Shown here piece by piece: positions 1 to 5,818 of a DNA stretch of 7,832 nucleotides (position 1 is its first letter; each line of letters opens with the position of its first letter). The position numbers and the translations under genes are program-made. The stretch comes from an uncultured Verrucomicrobiota bacterium. GTDB lineage: Bacteria; Verrucomicrobiota; Kiritimatiellia; RFP12; UBA1067. The DNA is taken from positions 1 through 7,832 of the forward strand of contig CALZAJ010000070.1 in NCBI GenBank assembly GCA_945613785.1, read 5' to 3'. A model generated the notes under the pieces. It made no database searches, was not told the DNA's origin, and was given only the letters and a program-made list of their open reading frames with translations.

Positions 1-81
1 CCCTCCAAGCCGTTCCGTCCGGGGCTTGTGCTTCCGTCAGACCTCAAGATCTCCGTTGCGCCCCGTACAATCCGGATTTGA
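1..81 (+). CDS. Possible C-terminal tail of an upstream gene (partial)
   Basis: Frame 1 is open from the first base for 26 codons and ends at a TGA at 79-81. The last residues read SVAPRTIRI, which resembles the beta-strand ending of many secreted carbohydrate-active proteins, but that is too little to assign a family. Support for a real gene end is the hairpin plus T-run just downstream (89-115). Frame 3 is also open, up to a TAG just before the next gene, so the reading frame is not proven. This could equally be non-coding. Confidence 0.3.
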   Translation, partial: PSKPFRPGLVLPSDLKISVAPRTIRI

Positions 82-88
82 CAGATCC

Positions 89-115
89 GATGGCGGGGCG
101 CCGTCCTGACTTTTT
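89..115 (+). terminator. Weak putative Rho-independent terminator
   Basis: GATGGCG (89-95) and CGCCGTC (99-105) pair as a 7-bp stem with one G-U wobble and a GGG loop. A run of five T follows at 111-115. The five-base gap between stem and T-run makes this a sub-optimal terminator. It sits 8 bases after the possible upstream stop codon and before the promoter of the hydrolase gene, which is where a terminator would be expected. Confidence 0.35.
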
Positions 116-116
116 C

Positions 117-145
117 GGGACAACCGACAGTTTTTTTGATACTAT
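117..145 (+). promoter_or_regulatory. Putative extended -10 promoter of the glycoside hydrolase gene
   Basis: A -10 element TACTAT (140-145) is preceded by TGA (137-139), giving an extended -10. GGGACA (117-122) lies 17 bases upstream and matches four of six consensus -35 positions. The expected transcription start is about 6-8 bases downstream of the -10, at or beside the A of the ATG at 152. The transcript would then have essentially no leader. Confidence 0.5.
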
Positions 146-151
146 TTAGGC

Positions 152-3100
152 ATGAGAATTCCTGCTGTCGCGTTGTTGCTGCCTGCGCTCTCCGCAGCTG
201 CTGCCAATCTCGATCCCAAGGGCCTTGGCTACGATCCGTTTGTTCCGTTTTCGCAACTGAAGTCGAGCGAGTTGTGTCCGCCCGCCGCCGGCCTTTCGGT
301 CGCCCCGGAAGGGCATCTTCTCTGGGATGGAAGACCGCATTATTTCACGGCGACAATCTGGTACGGGGCCACGGAACTCGAATGCCAGGAGGATACGCCC
401 GGCTATGTCGATTCGCTCAAATGGCTCTATCAGCAGATGCCGGACTACGAGGCCCTGCAACGGCTCGGACTTGACGCGGGCGGCGTCGAGGCGCCGTTGA
501 ACTGGACTCGGAAGTACGCGCCTTGGAACAAGCCACAGCGGCGCAATGACGCTGTGTTGGCGCCGTGCGTGACGAACGGACTCCCGATCTACGTCGATTA
601 CACGGCGAGCGATTGGAGCCATGGATGGATGGGGAGCCCGCGTCACAATTTGCTCGATCCGGACGATCCGGGCGATCCTCAGGACGGACATGTCACGGGC
701 GAGAAGGGGCGTCTCCCGAAAGAGGCCTTCGCTCCGGCAGGACACCACTTCATGCCCTATTCGATCCTGAATGAAAAAGGACGCAAGATCTGGCTGAATA
801 TGTGGGTCGACGGGGCGAAAGAACTGAAGGAGCTCTTTCCCGTGAAGCCCTGGTGCTATGAGCTCTTTAACGAGCCCGCCTGCTCGGAGGAAGGACTCGT
901 CGACAAGTCCCTGAAGCCGGTCGACCGCATCAAAGTCATCGAGGAGCGCTTTGCCTCGCTGCTCGCCGAAGGCCAGGCGGCGCTGCGTGAAATCGATCCG
1001 GATGCGCTCGCCTGTTTCCAGCCGACGACAATGCGGACGCGCGGTATCGATCTGTATCAGGCGAACGAGAAGCTCGGTGTCGTCTGTGCGCCGACGGGCG
1101 GACATGGCGGCGCGGTCGAGGCACATCTCCTGCGGGCGATGGCGGACGGCAAACCGATCGTGGATAGCGAGATGTATGTCGGCGATTCGACGAACTCGAT
1201 TCGTCAGAGCTTCATGGACCAATATCAGCGTGGCTACAACGTGAGCTACATGTTCAAGTGGTCGCGCCGTCCGAGTGACTGGCGCGCGGTCCGTCAGGTT
1301 GAGGAGACCGACGGCAAGTGGAAGGGGACGAAGTTCTGGCGGATGTGGCCCGAGGAGTCCCTTAAGAAGGTCGGCAAGGTCAGCGGCTACAATTTCATGT
1401 GCCCTTACAAGGTCAGAACCGACCAGTTGCTGGGCATCCGTCTGGCCAAGCGGGACATTCTCGATGTTGAGGAGTTCTTCTCGCCGCGTGATCGCGGCGT
1501 TCCGCGCGAGGTCGCAGTCCTCTTCTCAAGTCCGACCGAGCGTCTAGCCCAGGTCTCAGGCGGCGGCAACTTCCGTCTCTTTGACGCAGCCGTCTCGGGC
1601 CTCGATTACGCGCATCTCAATCCCGACGTCATCTGCGAGCCGCAGCTGACCAACACCCTGACGCGACTGAATCGTTATAAGGTCCTGGTGATGGCCGGTG
1701 TCACCGCAACCTATCCGGGTACGTGGAAGCACGTCCTGAAGTGGGTCGCGAATGGCGGACATCTCCTGGTCTTCACCGATCGCGCGGATCGCGATGAATA
1801 CGGCGGACGCAATCCCGAGGCGCCTGAGCTACAGGAAGGCACGAAGATGATCGGCAAGGGATCGATCACCTTCCGCGATGAGAAGTGCGGATCTCTCCAA
1901 ATGGCCGCCGACGCCGCGCGTCTGGGTGCACTGTCAGGCGTGAAGCCTTGCTGTGAGGCGATTGACGCGCTCTCGGACATTGGGGCCGCCGCAGGCAGCC
2001 TCGAGATCACGCCGGCGAGACGCGGGAAATTAGACGCCTATCTCGTTTCTTCGCGTGCGCCGACGACGCAGATTGTCAAGTTCAAGCCTGCGCCAATCCC
2101 TGGAGCCGACAACCCCATCCTCGTCCGTCTCTCAACCGTCTTCGGCGATCAACCGGTCCCAGGCGCCGATCCTCACGTGCGTGATCTCGTTTCGCACCGT
2201 CAGCCACTCAAGGCGGACAAGGACGGCTATTACATCCTGACTCTCGGAGGATCGACACAGAGTTACGTCTATGGTGACGCCGCAGAGATTCTGAAGAAGT
2301 ATCCGCGCACGGCAGACGTCGTGTGGGACAGGGGCCTCACGGCCGAGCAGGCGATGGCCGAGGGACGGGAACGTCTCGCGCGTGAGAAGGCTGAGCGCCA
2401 GGCCCGCCAACCGCTCTTCGACGTCGATCCTAATCGGCTTGTCTACGTGCGGCTACATGACTTCGCGAACGTGAAGAATCCCGACTATGAGATTCCTTGG
2501 GGCGAAACGGACTGTCGTGGCATGCGGTTCAACTTCATCCGCTATGACCAGAACAAGTTCAAGGACGTGATCCGTCTTGAAAAGTCCGTGAAGGGCATCC
2601 CCGTCGAGTCACGGGCGGCCGCAGTCTATTTTCTCCATACGTCTGCGCCCGTCTACCGCGTCCATTACGAGGACGGCACGAAGGGATTTGTCGAGGCGAA
2701 GGCCTGTCGCGAGGAAATGGGTTGGAAGGACGATGACGGGCATGCGCTCAAGGTCCTGCGTTGGGAGAATCCGAAGCCTGATGTCGCGATTGTGTCACTT
2801 GATATGGCGGCGCTCAAGGGCTCCTCGCCGATTGTCGCGGCCGTGACAGTCGAGAAGCCGGCGCCTCGGACCGTCCGTGTCGAGAAGCTCGTCTGCAAGG
2901 GCGGCGGAAAGGGCGTCCATGCGGGCGTGGTTGCGAACGGTGTCTGGACCGTGATGCTGGATGAAACGGCTGGCTGCTGGGTCTGCGCCGCTGCTGTTTT
3001 CTCGCCAGGCATCCCCTGTATGTCCGGTAGGTTCAATCGACTCTATTTCGAAATCAATCGTCTGCCGGATGCCTACGGCAATTACCATGACCATGCGACC

Positions 3101-3364
3101 GCACAGTTTAGGATGAGCGGCCGTTCGGCGGATGGTCAGCTGGTTTCGGGTGCGTGGCGCGTACCTATGTACATGCGCGGTGGCTTTGCCTATCGGACGG
3201 ACAGTGATCCCGAGACCTGGCAGACGGTCTGGATTGCCATGGACAAGGGCTTCCTTCCCGAGAACATCAACCAGATTGTCTCCATCGGCCTGCAGTTCCA
3301 GATGATGCCCGCCGAACACTCTGGACTGGCACTCCGCAACTTCAGGTTCGAAGAAGGCGAGTGA
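152..3364 (+). CDS. Secreted multidomain glycoside hydrolase, clan GH-A / GH42-like
   Basis: This 1070-residue protein is probably exported and cleaves glycosidic bonds in an extracellular or periplasmic polysaccharide; the substrate is unknown. Residues 1-18 form a signal peptide (MR, a hydrophobic core, then an AAA cleavage site). The catalytic TIM barrel spans about 55-420. The N-E-P motif at 240-242 gives acid/base Glu241, and D-S-E at 338-340 gives candidate nucleophile Glu340, about 100 residues later as usual in clan GH-A. Residues 450-545 resemble the glutamine-amidotransferase-like domain of GH42 beta-galactosidases. A Lys/Glu/Arg-rich hinge lies at about 727-753. Beta-rich, carbohydrate-binding-like regions follow at about 760-900 (LHTSAPVYRVHYEDG, 829-843) and 950-1070. 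The start is fixed by an in-frame stop at 137-139. No Shine-Dalgarno is visible, only an AGG one base from the ATG. It lies alone on the plus strand and converges with the minus-strand cluster. Another clan-A family is possible. Confidence 0.75.
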   Translation: MRIPAVALLLPALSAAAANLDPKGLGYDPFVPFSQLKSSELCPPAAGLSVAPEGHLLWDGRPHYFTATIWYGATELECQEDTPGYVDSLKWLYQQMPDYEALQRLGLDAGGVEAPLNWTRKYAPWNKPQRRNDAVLAPCVTNGLPIYVDYTASDWSHGWMGSPRHNLLDPDDPGDPQDGHVTGEKGRLPKEAFAPAGHHFMPYSILNEKGRKIWLNMWVDGAKELKELFPVKPWCYELFNEPACSEEGLVDKSLKPVDRIKVIEERFASLLAEGQAALREIDPDALACFQPTTMRTRGIDLYQANEKLGVVCAPTGGHGGAVEAHLLRAMADGKPIVDSEMYVGDSTNSIRQSFMDQYQRGYNVSYMFKWSRRPSDWRAVRQVEETDGKWKGTKFWRMWPEESLKKVGKVSGYNFMCPYKVRTDQLLGIRLAKRDILDVEEFFSPRDRGVPREVAVLFSSPTERLAQVSGGGNFRLFDAAVSGLDYAHLNPDVICEPQLTNTLTRLNRYKVLVMAGVTATYPGTWKHVLKWVANGGHLLVFTDRADRDEYGGRNPEAPELQEGTKMIGKGSITFRDEKCGSLQMAADAARLGALSGVKPCCEAIDALSDIGAAAGSLEITPARRGKLDAYLVSSRAPTTQIVKFKPAPIPGADNPILVRLSTVFGDQPVPGADPHVRDLVSHRQPLKADKDGYYILTLGGSTQSYVYGDAAEILKKYPRTADVVWDRGLTAEQAMAEGRERLAREKAERQARQPLFDVDPNRLVYVRLHDFANVKNPDYEIPWGETDCRGMRFNFIRYDQNKFKDVIRLEKSVKGIPVESRAAAVYFLHTSAPVYRVHYEDGTKGFVEAKACREEMGWKDDDGHALKVLRWENPKPDVAIVSLDMAALKGSSPIVAAVTVEKPAPRTVRVEKLVCKGGGKGVHAGVVANGVWTVMLDETAGCWVCAAAVFSPGIPCMSGRFNRLYFEINRLPDAYGNYHDHATAQFRMSGRSADGQLVSGAWRVPMYMRGGFAYRTDSDPETWQTVWIAMDKGFLPENINQIVSIGLQFQMMPAEHSGLALRNFRFEEGE

Positions 3365-3384
3365 CGGGGCGCCGAAAAAACAAC

Positions 3385-3426
3385 AAAAAAAGAGAATCCG
3401 ATCGTTTGATCGGGTTCTCTTTTTTT
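3385..3426. terminator. Bidirectional Rho-independent terminator
   Basis: Arms 3391-3403 and 3408-3420 pair over 13 bp around a GTTT loop, with one wobble position (3397/3414). A run of A (3385-3391) flanks the left arm and a run of T (3420-3426) flanks the right, so the structure can end transcription both ways. It lies 26 bases past the hydrolase stop codon and 21 bases past the small basic protein stop codon, so it serves both convergent units. Confidence 0.92.
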
Positions 3427-3441
3427 GCTAAGAATAAATCC

Positions 3442-3597
3442 TTAGGCTTCGGGAAGGGTCTTCTTGAGACCCAGGCCGCGGTCGCCTTCCTTCCACTGGC
3501 CGCGCTTCTGCAGGAGATTGACGCGCTCGAAACGCTTGAGAACGTTACGCTTGGAAGTGATCTTACCGGAACCCTTAAGAGATGCGTGCTGGCTCAT
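3442..3597 (-). CDS. Small basic protein (Verrucomicrobia/Chlamydiae family)
   Basis: This 51-residue, strongly basic protein begins MSQHASLKG and contains KRNVLKRFERV (16-26) and GQWKEGD (33-39). That pattern matches the short basic protein family of Verrucomicrobia and Chlamydiae (as I recall, TIGR04137, whose family name hints at an rRNA link). The molecular role is not established; its charge and size suggest RNA or ribosome binding, which is inference. It has its own Shine-Dalgarno AAAGGA (3608-3613), 10 bases from the ATG, and a near-consensus promoter inside the end of the foldase gene. It is the last gene of the minus-strand cluster and ends just before the shared terminator. It has no Cys or His pair that would suggest a zinc ribbon. 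I am fairly sure of the family and unsure of the function. Confidence 0.8.
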   Translation of the reverse strand: MSQHASLKGSGKITSKRNVLKRFERVNLLQKRGQWKEGDRGLGLKKTLPEA

Positions 3598-3625
3598 TTT
3601 TCTTCTTTCCTTTCAACGAGCGGCT

Positions 3626-3654
3626 ATTATATCATTTCTCGACGGGCTTTTCAA
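3626..3654 (-). promoter_or_regulatory. Near-consensus sigma-70 promoter for the small basic protein gene
   Basis: On the minus strand, TTGAAA (3654-3649) and TATAAT (3631-3626) are separated by exactly 17 bases, and a TGA just before the -10 gives an extended -10. The -35 lies in the last codons of the foldase gene, and the foldase stop codon supplies the TG of the extended -10. The predicted start is near 3619, leaving a leader of about 20 bases that holds the Shine-Dalgarno. This is the best promoter in the window and implies high, independent expression. Confidence 0.85.
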
Positions 3655-4789
3655 CCGCGGTTTCTGCGTTTTCTGCAGGCTTCTCAACCGGGGCTTCGGG
3701 CTCAGCCGGCGGGGGGAGGATCTTCTGGAAGTCCTCGGACGCCGTGGGCTTGGCCTCCTGAATCGCCTTGATGATGTACGTGTTGACCGCATTGCGCTCG
3801 CCGGAGCGCTTGAGGTACTCGACGAGCTTCTCGACCTCGGGCACCTCCTGAGGCTGCTCGGCCTTGATCAGGATGTGGCTCGCCTGGACCTTCTCGGGTT
3901 CGCCGGCCACGCCGTCCTTGGCTTCAACCGCGGGAATCTTCTTGGTCGTGAGGATGAGGTGGTAGCCGAAGCGGGTCTTGACCGGCTCAGAAATCTGACC
4001 GACCTCCTGCTTGAAGGAGACTTCGTCGAATTCCGGCACCATCTGACCGTGGGCGAACGCACCGAGGTCGCCGCCGCTCTGACCGGACGGACACGCTGAG
4101 TTGTTCTTCGCGAGTTCGGCGAACTTCGCGGCCTTCTCGGCGTCCGGCGTCTTGTCGAGCTCGGCCTTGAGCTCCTTGATCTTGGCGAGGGCCTCCGCGT
4201 CGCTGTTCTTGAGCGACTCGTTCTTCTTGACGATGTTGTCGATGATCTCCTTCGCCTTGGCCGTGTAGTCCGTCGTATCCGTGGCTTCTGCCTTGAGAAG
4301 CTTGTCGATCAGGACGCTGGTCTTGAAGGATTCAAGCGCACGTTCCTTGCCGAGCGGATGCTTGGCGAAGATCTCGTCGAGCGACTTGGGGGCGTCAGGA
4401 CGCTGCTTGGCGACTTCCATCAGCTCGTCTCCGCGCGCCTTGAGATCTTCATCCGTGCAGGAGATGCCGAGCTTGGCGGCCTTGTCGGAAAGGACGGTGT
4501 TCACGAGGAACTCCTGGACGATCTGCTCGGCGTAGTAGGCCTTTGCCTGCTCGATCTGTTCGGCCGGGATCTGCTTTGCGCCAGAGGCGAGGATCTTGGC
4601 GATGTCAGCATCGACTTCGCCGCGCGTCAGCTTCTTGTCGCCGATCGTGAGGACGGACTCGTTCGGATCCTTGGCGGCCGCGGCTTCAACCGACTTTTCG
4701 GCCTCAGGGGCGCACTCCTTCTTATCGCAGCAGCCAGTAACAACGGCAGCGGCAACCAGCGCTGCGCCCATCATGTGAATTTTTGCCAT
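3632..4789 (-). CDS. SurA/PrsA-like lipoprotein foldase with parvulin-type PPIase domain
   Basis: This 385-residue protein probably assists folding of exported proteins as a chaperone and peptidyl-prolyl isomerase. It is likely anchored as a lipoprotein: a signal peptide ends in lipobox VTGC with Cys20. Residues 45-170 form a helical SurA-N-like chaperone region. Residues 222-285 are a parvulin (PpiC) core: FAELAK, CPSG at 233-236, GGDLGAF, GQMVPEF, and FGYHLI with His277. The strand that usually opens a parvulin domain, SHILIK with His305, comes after this core at 304-309. A helical tail (about 320-345) resembles the C-terminal helix that completes the chaperone core in SurA/PrsA proteins. 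The last 25 residues are a Pro/Glu/Ala/Lys low-complexity tail. The Shine-Dalgarno is AAGGAA, 11 bases from the ATG. It lies directly downstream of its truncated paralogue (4863-5111). Confidence 0.85.
   Translation of the reverse strand: MAKIHMMGAALVAAAVVTGCCDKKECAPEAEKSVEAAAAKDPNESVLTIGDKKLTRGEVDADIAKILASGAKQIPAEQIEQAKAYYAEQIVQEFLVNTVLSDKAAKLGISCTDEDLKARGDELMEVAKQRPDAPKSLDEIFAKHPLGKERALESFKTSVLIDKLLKAEATDTTDYTAKAKEIIDNIVKKNESLKNSDAEALAKIKELKAELDKTPDAEKAAKFAELAKNNSACPSGQSGGDLGAFAHGQMVPEFDEVSFKQEVGQISEPVKTRFGYHLILTTKKIPAVEAKDGVAGEPEKVQASHILIKAEQPQEVPEVEKLVEYLKRSGERNAVNTYIIKAIQEAKPTASEDFQKILPPPAEPEAPVEKPAENAETAVEKPVEK
3704..3859 (-). repeat. C-terminal module shared with the mini-protein gene (foldase copy)
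   Basis: This stretch encodes foldase residues 311-362. It aligns without gaps to 4872-5027, which encodes mini-protein residues 29-80; 28 of 52 residues are identical by hand count. The most conserved blocks are PQEVP, LKRSGER and ILPPPA. The middle helix has diverged more but keeps its hydrophobic spacing. Confidence 0.85.
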
Positions 4790-4808
4790 CTTGTCTCAGT
4801 TTCCTTGT
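4727..4808 (-). repeat. Leader and signal-peptide module shared with the mini-protein gene (foldase copy)
   Basis: This stretch covers the Shine-Dalgarno region and the first 21 codons of the foldase. It aligns without gaps to 5049-5130 at the mini gene. Both begin ACAAGGAAAC, and 17 of the first 21 residues are identical. The DNA for residues 7-15 is almost identical, including at third codon positions, so the duplication may be fairly recent or homogenised by recombination. Confidence 0.88.
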
Positions 4809-4825
4809 ACGTTTGTAGGAACAAT

Positions 4826-4855
4826 AGAATACACCAAAACCCCGTGTCGCGTCTA
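4826..4855 (-). promoter_or_regulatory. Putative promoter of the foldase gene
   Basis: TAGACG (4855-4850) and TATTCT (4831-4826) are separated by 18 bases. Both elements and the spacing are conserved in the duplicate copy upstream of the mini gene (TGGACG, 18 bases, TATTTT). Predicted transcription starts near 4819, leaving a leader of about 30 bases with the Shine-Dalgarno. The match to consensus is moderate. Confidence 0.5.
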
Positions 4856-4857
4856 GT
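4826..4857 (-). repeat. Remnant copy of the recO 3' end between the mini gene and the foldase
   Basis: These 32 bases match 5197-5228 inside recO at 26 of 32 positions by hand count. Read on the minus strand in the recO-equivalent frame they give LDATRGFGVFY, against LDAARVIGVFY in RecO. The remnant starts almost directly after the mini-protein stop codon. It is too short to be functional coding sequence here, but it carries the promoter-like elements of the foldase gene. Confidence 0.8.
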
Positions 4858-4862
4858 GCAAA

Positions 4863-5111
4863 TTATTGGGCGGCCGGGGGCGGGAGGATCTGCTTGAAGT
4901 CGTCCGAGGCGGAGATATTCGACTCCTGCAACACGCCGAGAACGAACTTCTGGGCCGTCTGACGCTCGCCGGACCGCTTGAGGTGCTCAATGACCTTCTC
5001 GGCCGTCGGGACCTCCTGGGGCTTCTCGGACTCGGCCTTCGCCTCTTCGCAATAACCGGAGGACACCGCAGCGGCAACCAGCGCCGCGCCCATGAAATGA
5101 ATCTTAGCCAT
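4863..5111 (-). CDS. Secreted mini-protein, internally deleted paralogue of the adjacent foldase
   Basis: This 82-residue protein has no enzymatic domain I can recognise. Residues 1-21 are a signal peptide nearly identical to that of the foldase (MAKIH.MGAALVAAAV). Residues 29-80 match foldase residues 311-362, a helical tail ending in ILPPPA. The SurA-N-like region, the PPIase core and the SHILIK strand (about 290 residues) are absent. The lipobox is altered: SGYC replaces TGCC, so the residue before the Cys is Tyr, which is unfavourable for signal peptidase II. Cleavage by signal peptidase I (AKA at 24-26 is a candidate) would release a soluble peptide of about 56 residues. The frame is open upstream to 5270, but homology and the AAGGAA Shine-Dalgarno fix the start at 5111. 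It lies 23 bases after recO. The intact frame and conserved tail argue for a working gene; a decaying fragment remains possible. Confidence 0.75.
   Translation of the reverse strand: MAKIHFMGAALVAAAVSSGYCEEAKAESEKPQEVPTAEKVIEHLKRSGERQTAQKFVLGVLQESNISASDDFKQILPPPAAQ
4872..5027 (-). repeat. C-terminal module shared with the foldase gene (mini-protein copy)
   Basis: This is the partner of 3704-3859. It encodes residues 29-80 of the mini-protein. There are no gaps in the alignment, and amino-acid differences are mostly conservative in the helical part (V/I, L/V, F/Y). Confidence 0.85.
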
Positions 5112-5130
5112 CTTCTGTCTGTTTCCTTGT
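5049..5130 (-). repeat. Leader and signal-peptide module shared with the foldase gene (mini-protein copy)
   Basis: This is the partner of 4727-4808. It contains the Shine-Dalgarno region and codons 1-21. The main change is at the lipobox end of the signal peptide (residues 17-20). Confidence 0.88.
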
Positions 5131-5134
5131 GTGT

Positions 5135-5812
5135 TTATGAAATCAGTTTGAGGACCGACCGCCTCACGTCGAGGCCGCTGTCCATATGGTATGAATAAAA
5201 TACACCAATGACCCGTGCCGCGTCCAGTAGAATCTCGGGATTCCGTTCGGACACTGGGTTGCGAAGACAACGCGCCACGGCGGAACTGACGGGAATCTGG
5301 CGTTCTCCGCGCAACGTGAAGGAGCCGGATTCGGCTTCGAGCTCGGGGGAAAGTCCGGCTAGGTTGAGAACCTGGAGCTCGAACTCGAGCAGACGGGCGA
5401 GGAGGGACGTGGAACGGACGGCCTCAGCGTCCGCCAGGATGTCCAGCGAACGGGCGAGCAAGTCGAACCACGCCTCCGATTCAGGACCGCTCGGCGCGAG
5501 ATCCGAGACGATGCCGCGGTAGTAGTCTGCCAGGGTGAGCGCGCGGAAGTCGGACCTCAGATTCTCCCGCAGGTTGACCGGCACACATTCGCGGAGGGCA
5601 TGCAGCTCTCCCTTCGCGCGCGTGTAATAGATGATTTCGCACGTGTAGTTGAGGTCGTACTGTCCGAGAAAGGCGCTCTTCGGGCGCACCGCACCCTTGA
5701 CGACGGTCGCGATGCGTCCGCTCGGCGTCAGCCACTGGGTAACATGGCTCGTCTGGGACCACGGAATAATCCTCAGACAGATTGCCTCGCTCTTAATCGT
5801 CTCCCCGGCCAT
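5135..5812 (-). CDS. recO: DNA repair protein RecO
   Basis: RecO acts in the RecFOR pathway: with RecR it loads RecA onto SSB-coated single-stranded DNA and can anneal strands. The N-terminal OB-fold is recognisable in the block EAICLRI, then SQTSHVTQWLTPSGRIATVVKG and RPKSAFLGQYD. A helical C-terminal domain follows (LLARLLEFELQVLNLAGLSPEL). The Cys4 zinc site found in many RecO proteins is missing; only an isolated Cys remains in the region, as in proteobacterial RecO. I chose the ATG at 5812 (225 residues) because family members start just before the EAI.LR strand. A TTG at 5833 would add seven residues. No strong Shine-Dalgarno is visible; the upstream bases are a degenerate 8-base repeat. 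The 3' end carries the promoter of the next gene and was partly duplicated downstream. Confidence 0.87.
   Translation of the reverse strand: MAGETIKSEAICLRIIPWSQTSHVTQWLTPSGRIATVVKGAVRPKSAFLGQYDLNYTCEIIYYTRAKGELHALRECVPVNLRENLRSDFRALTLADYYRGIVSDLAPSGPESEAWFDLLARSLDILADAEAVRSTSLLARLLEFELQVLNLAGLSPELEAESGSFTLRGERQIPVSSAVARCLRNPVSERNPEILLDAARVIGVFYSYHMDSGLDVRRSVLKLIS
5197..5226 (-). promoter_or_regulatory. Putative promoter of the mini-protein gene, inside recO
   Basis: TGGACG (5226-5221) and TATTTT (5202-5197) are separated by 18 bases within the recO coding sequence. The elements and spacing are repeated at 4826-4855 before the foldase. Transcription would start near 5190 and give a leader of about 78 bases running through the recO stop codon. 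Because the sequence is also constrained as recO codons, conservation alone does not prove promoter activity. Confidence 0.4.
5197..5228 (-). repeat. recO 3' segment duplicated downstream (source copy)
   Basis: This is the partner of 4826-4857, here still part of intact recO (residues LDAARVIGVFY). Similarity continues weakly for a few codons beyond (SYH against CSYK) and then stops. About 60 bases that complete recO here have no counterpart before the foldase. Confidence 0.8.
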
Positions 5813-5818
5813 AACTTC

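Noticed and set aside
78..83. Perfect TTGACA as a -35 element
   Set aside because: The position 17 bases downstream reads CCGTCC, with no -10 nearby at any acceptable spacing; it also overlaps the possible upstream stop codon.
146..1222. Long minus-strand open frame (358 codons) opposite the hydrolase
   Set aside because: It is antisense to the catalytic domain that carries clear NEP and DSE motifs, its translation is rich in Arg with no recognisable motif, and GC-rich genes routinely produce such shadows.
3464..4099. Plus-strand open frame (211 codons) opposite the foldase and small basic protein
   Set aside because: Its Leu/Arg/Gly/Asp-rich composition mirrors the Lys/Glu/Ala codons of the foldase on the other strand; no start signal or motif supports it.
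5112..5270. Upstream extension of the mini-protein to a start at 5270
   Set aside because: The extra residues overlap the recO 3' end out of frame. The signal peptide shared with the foldase and the AAGGAA Shine-Dalgarno place the start at 5111.
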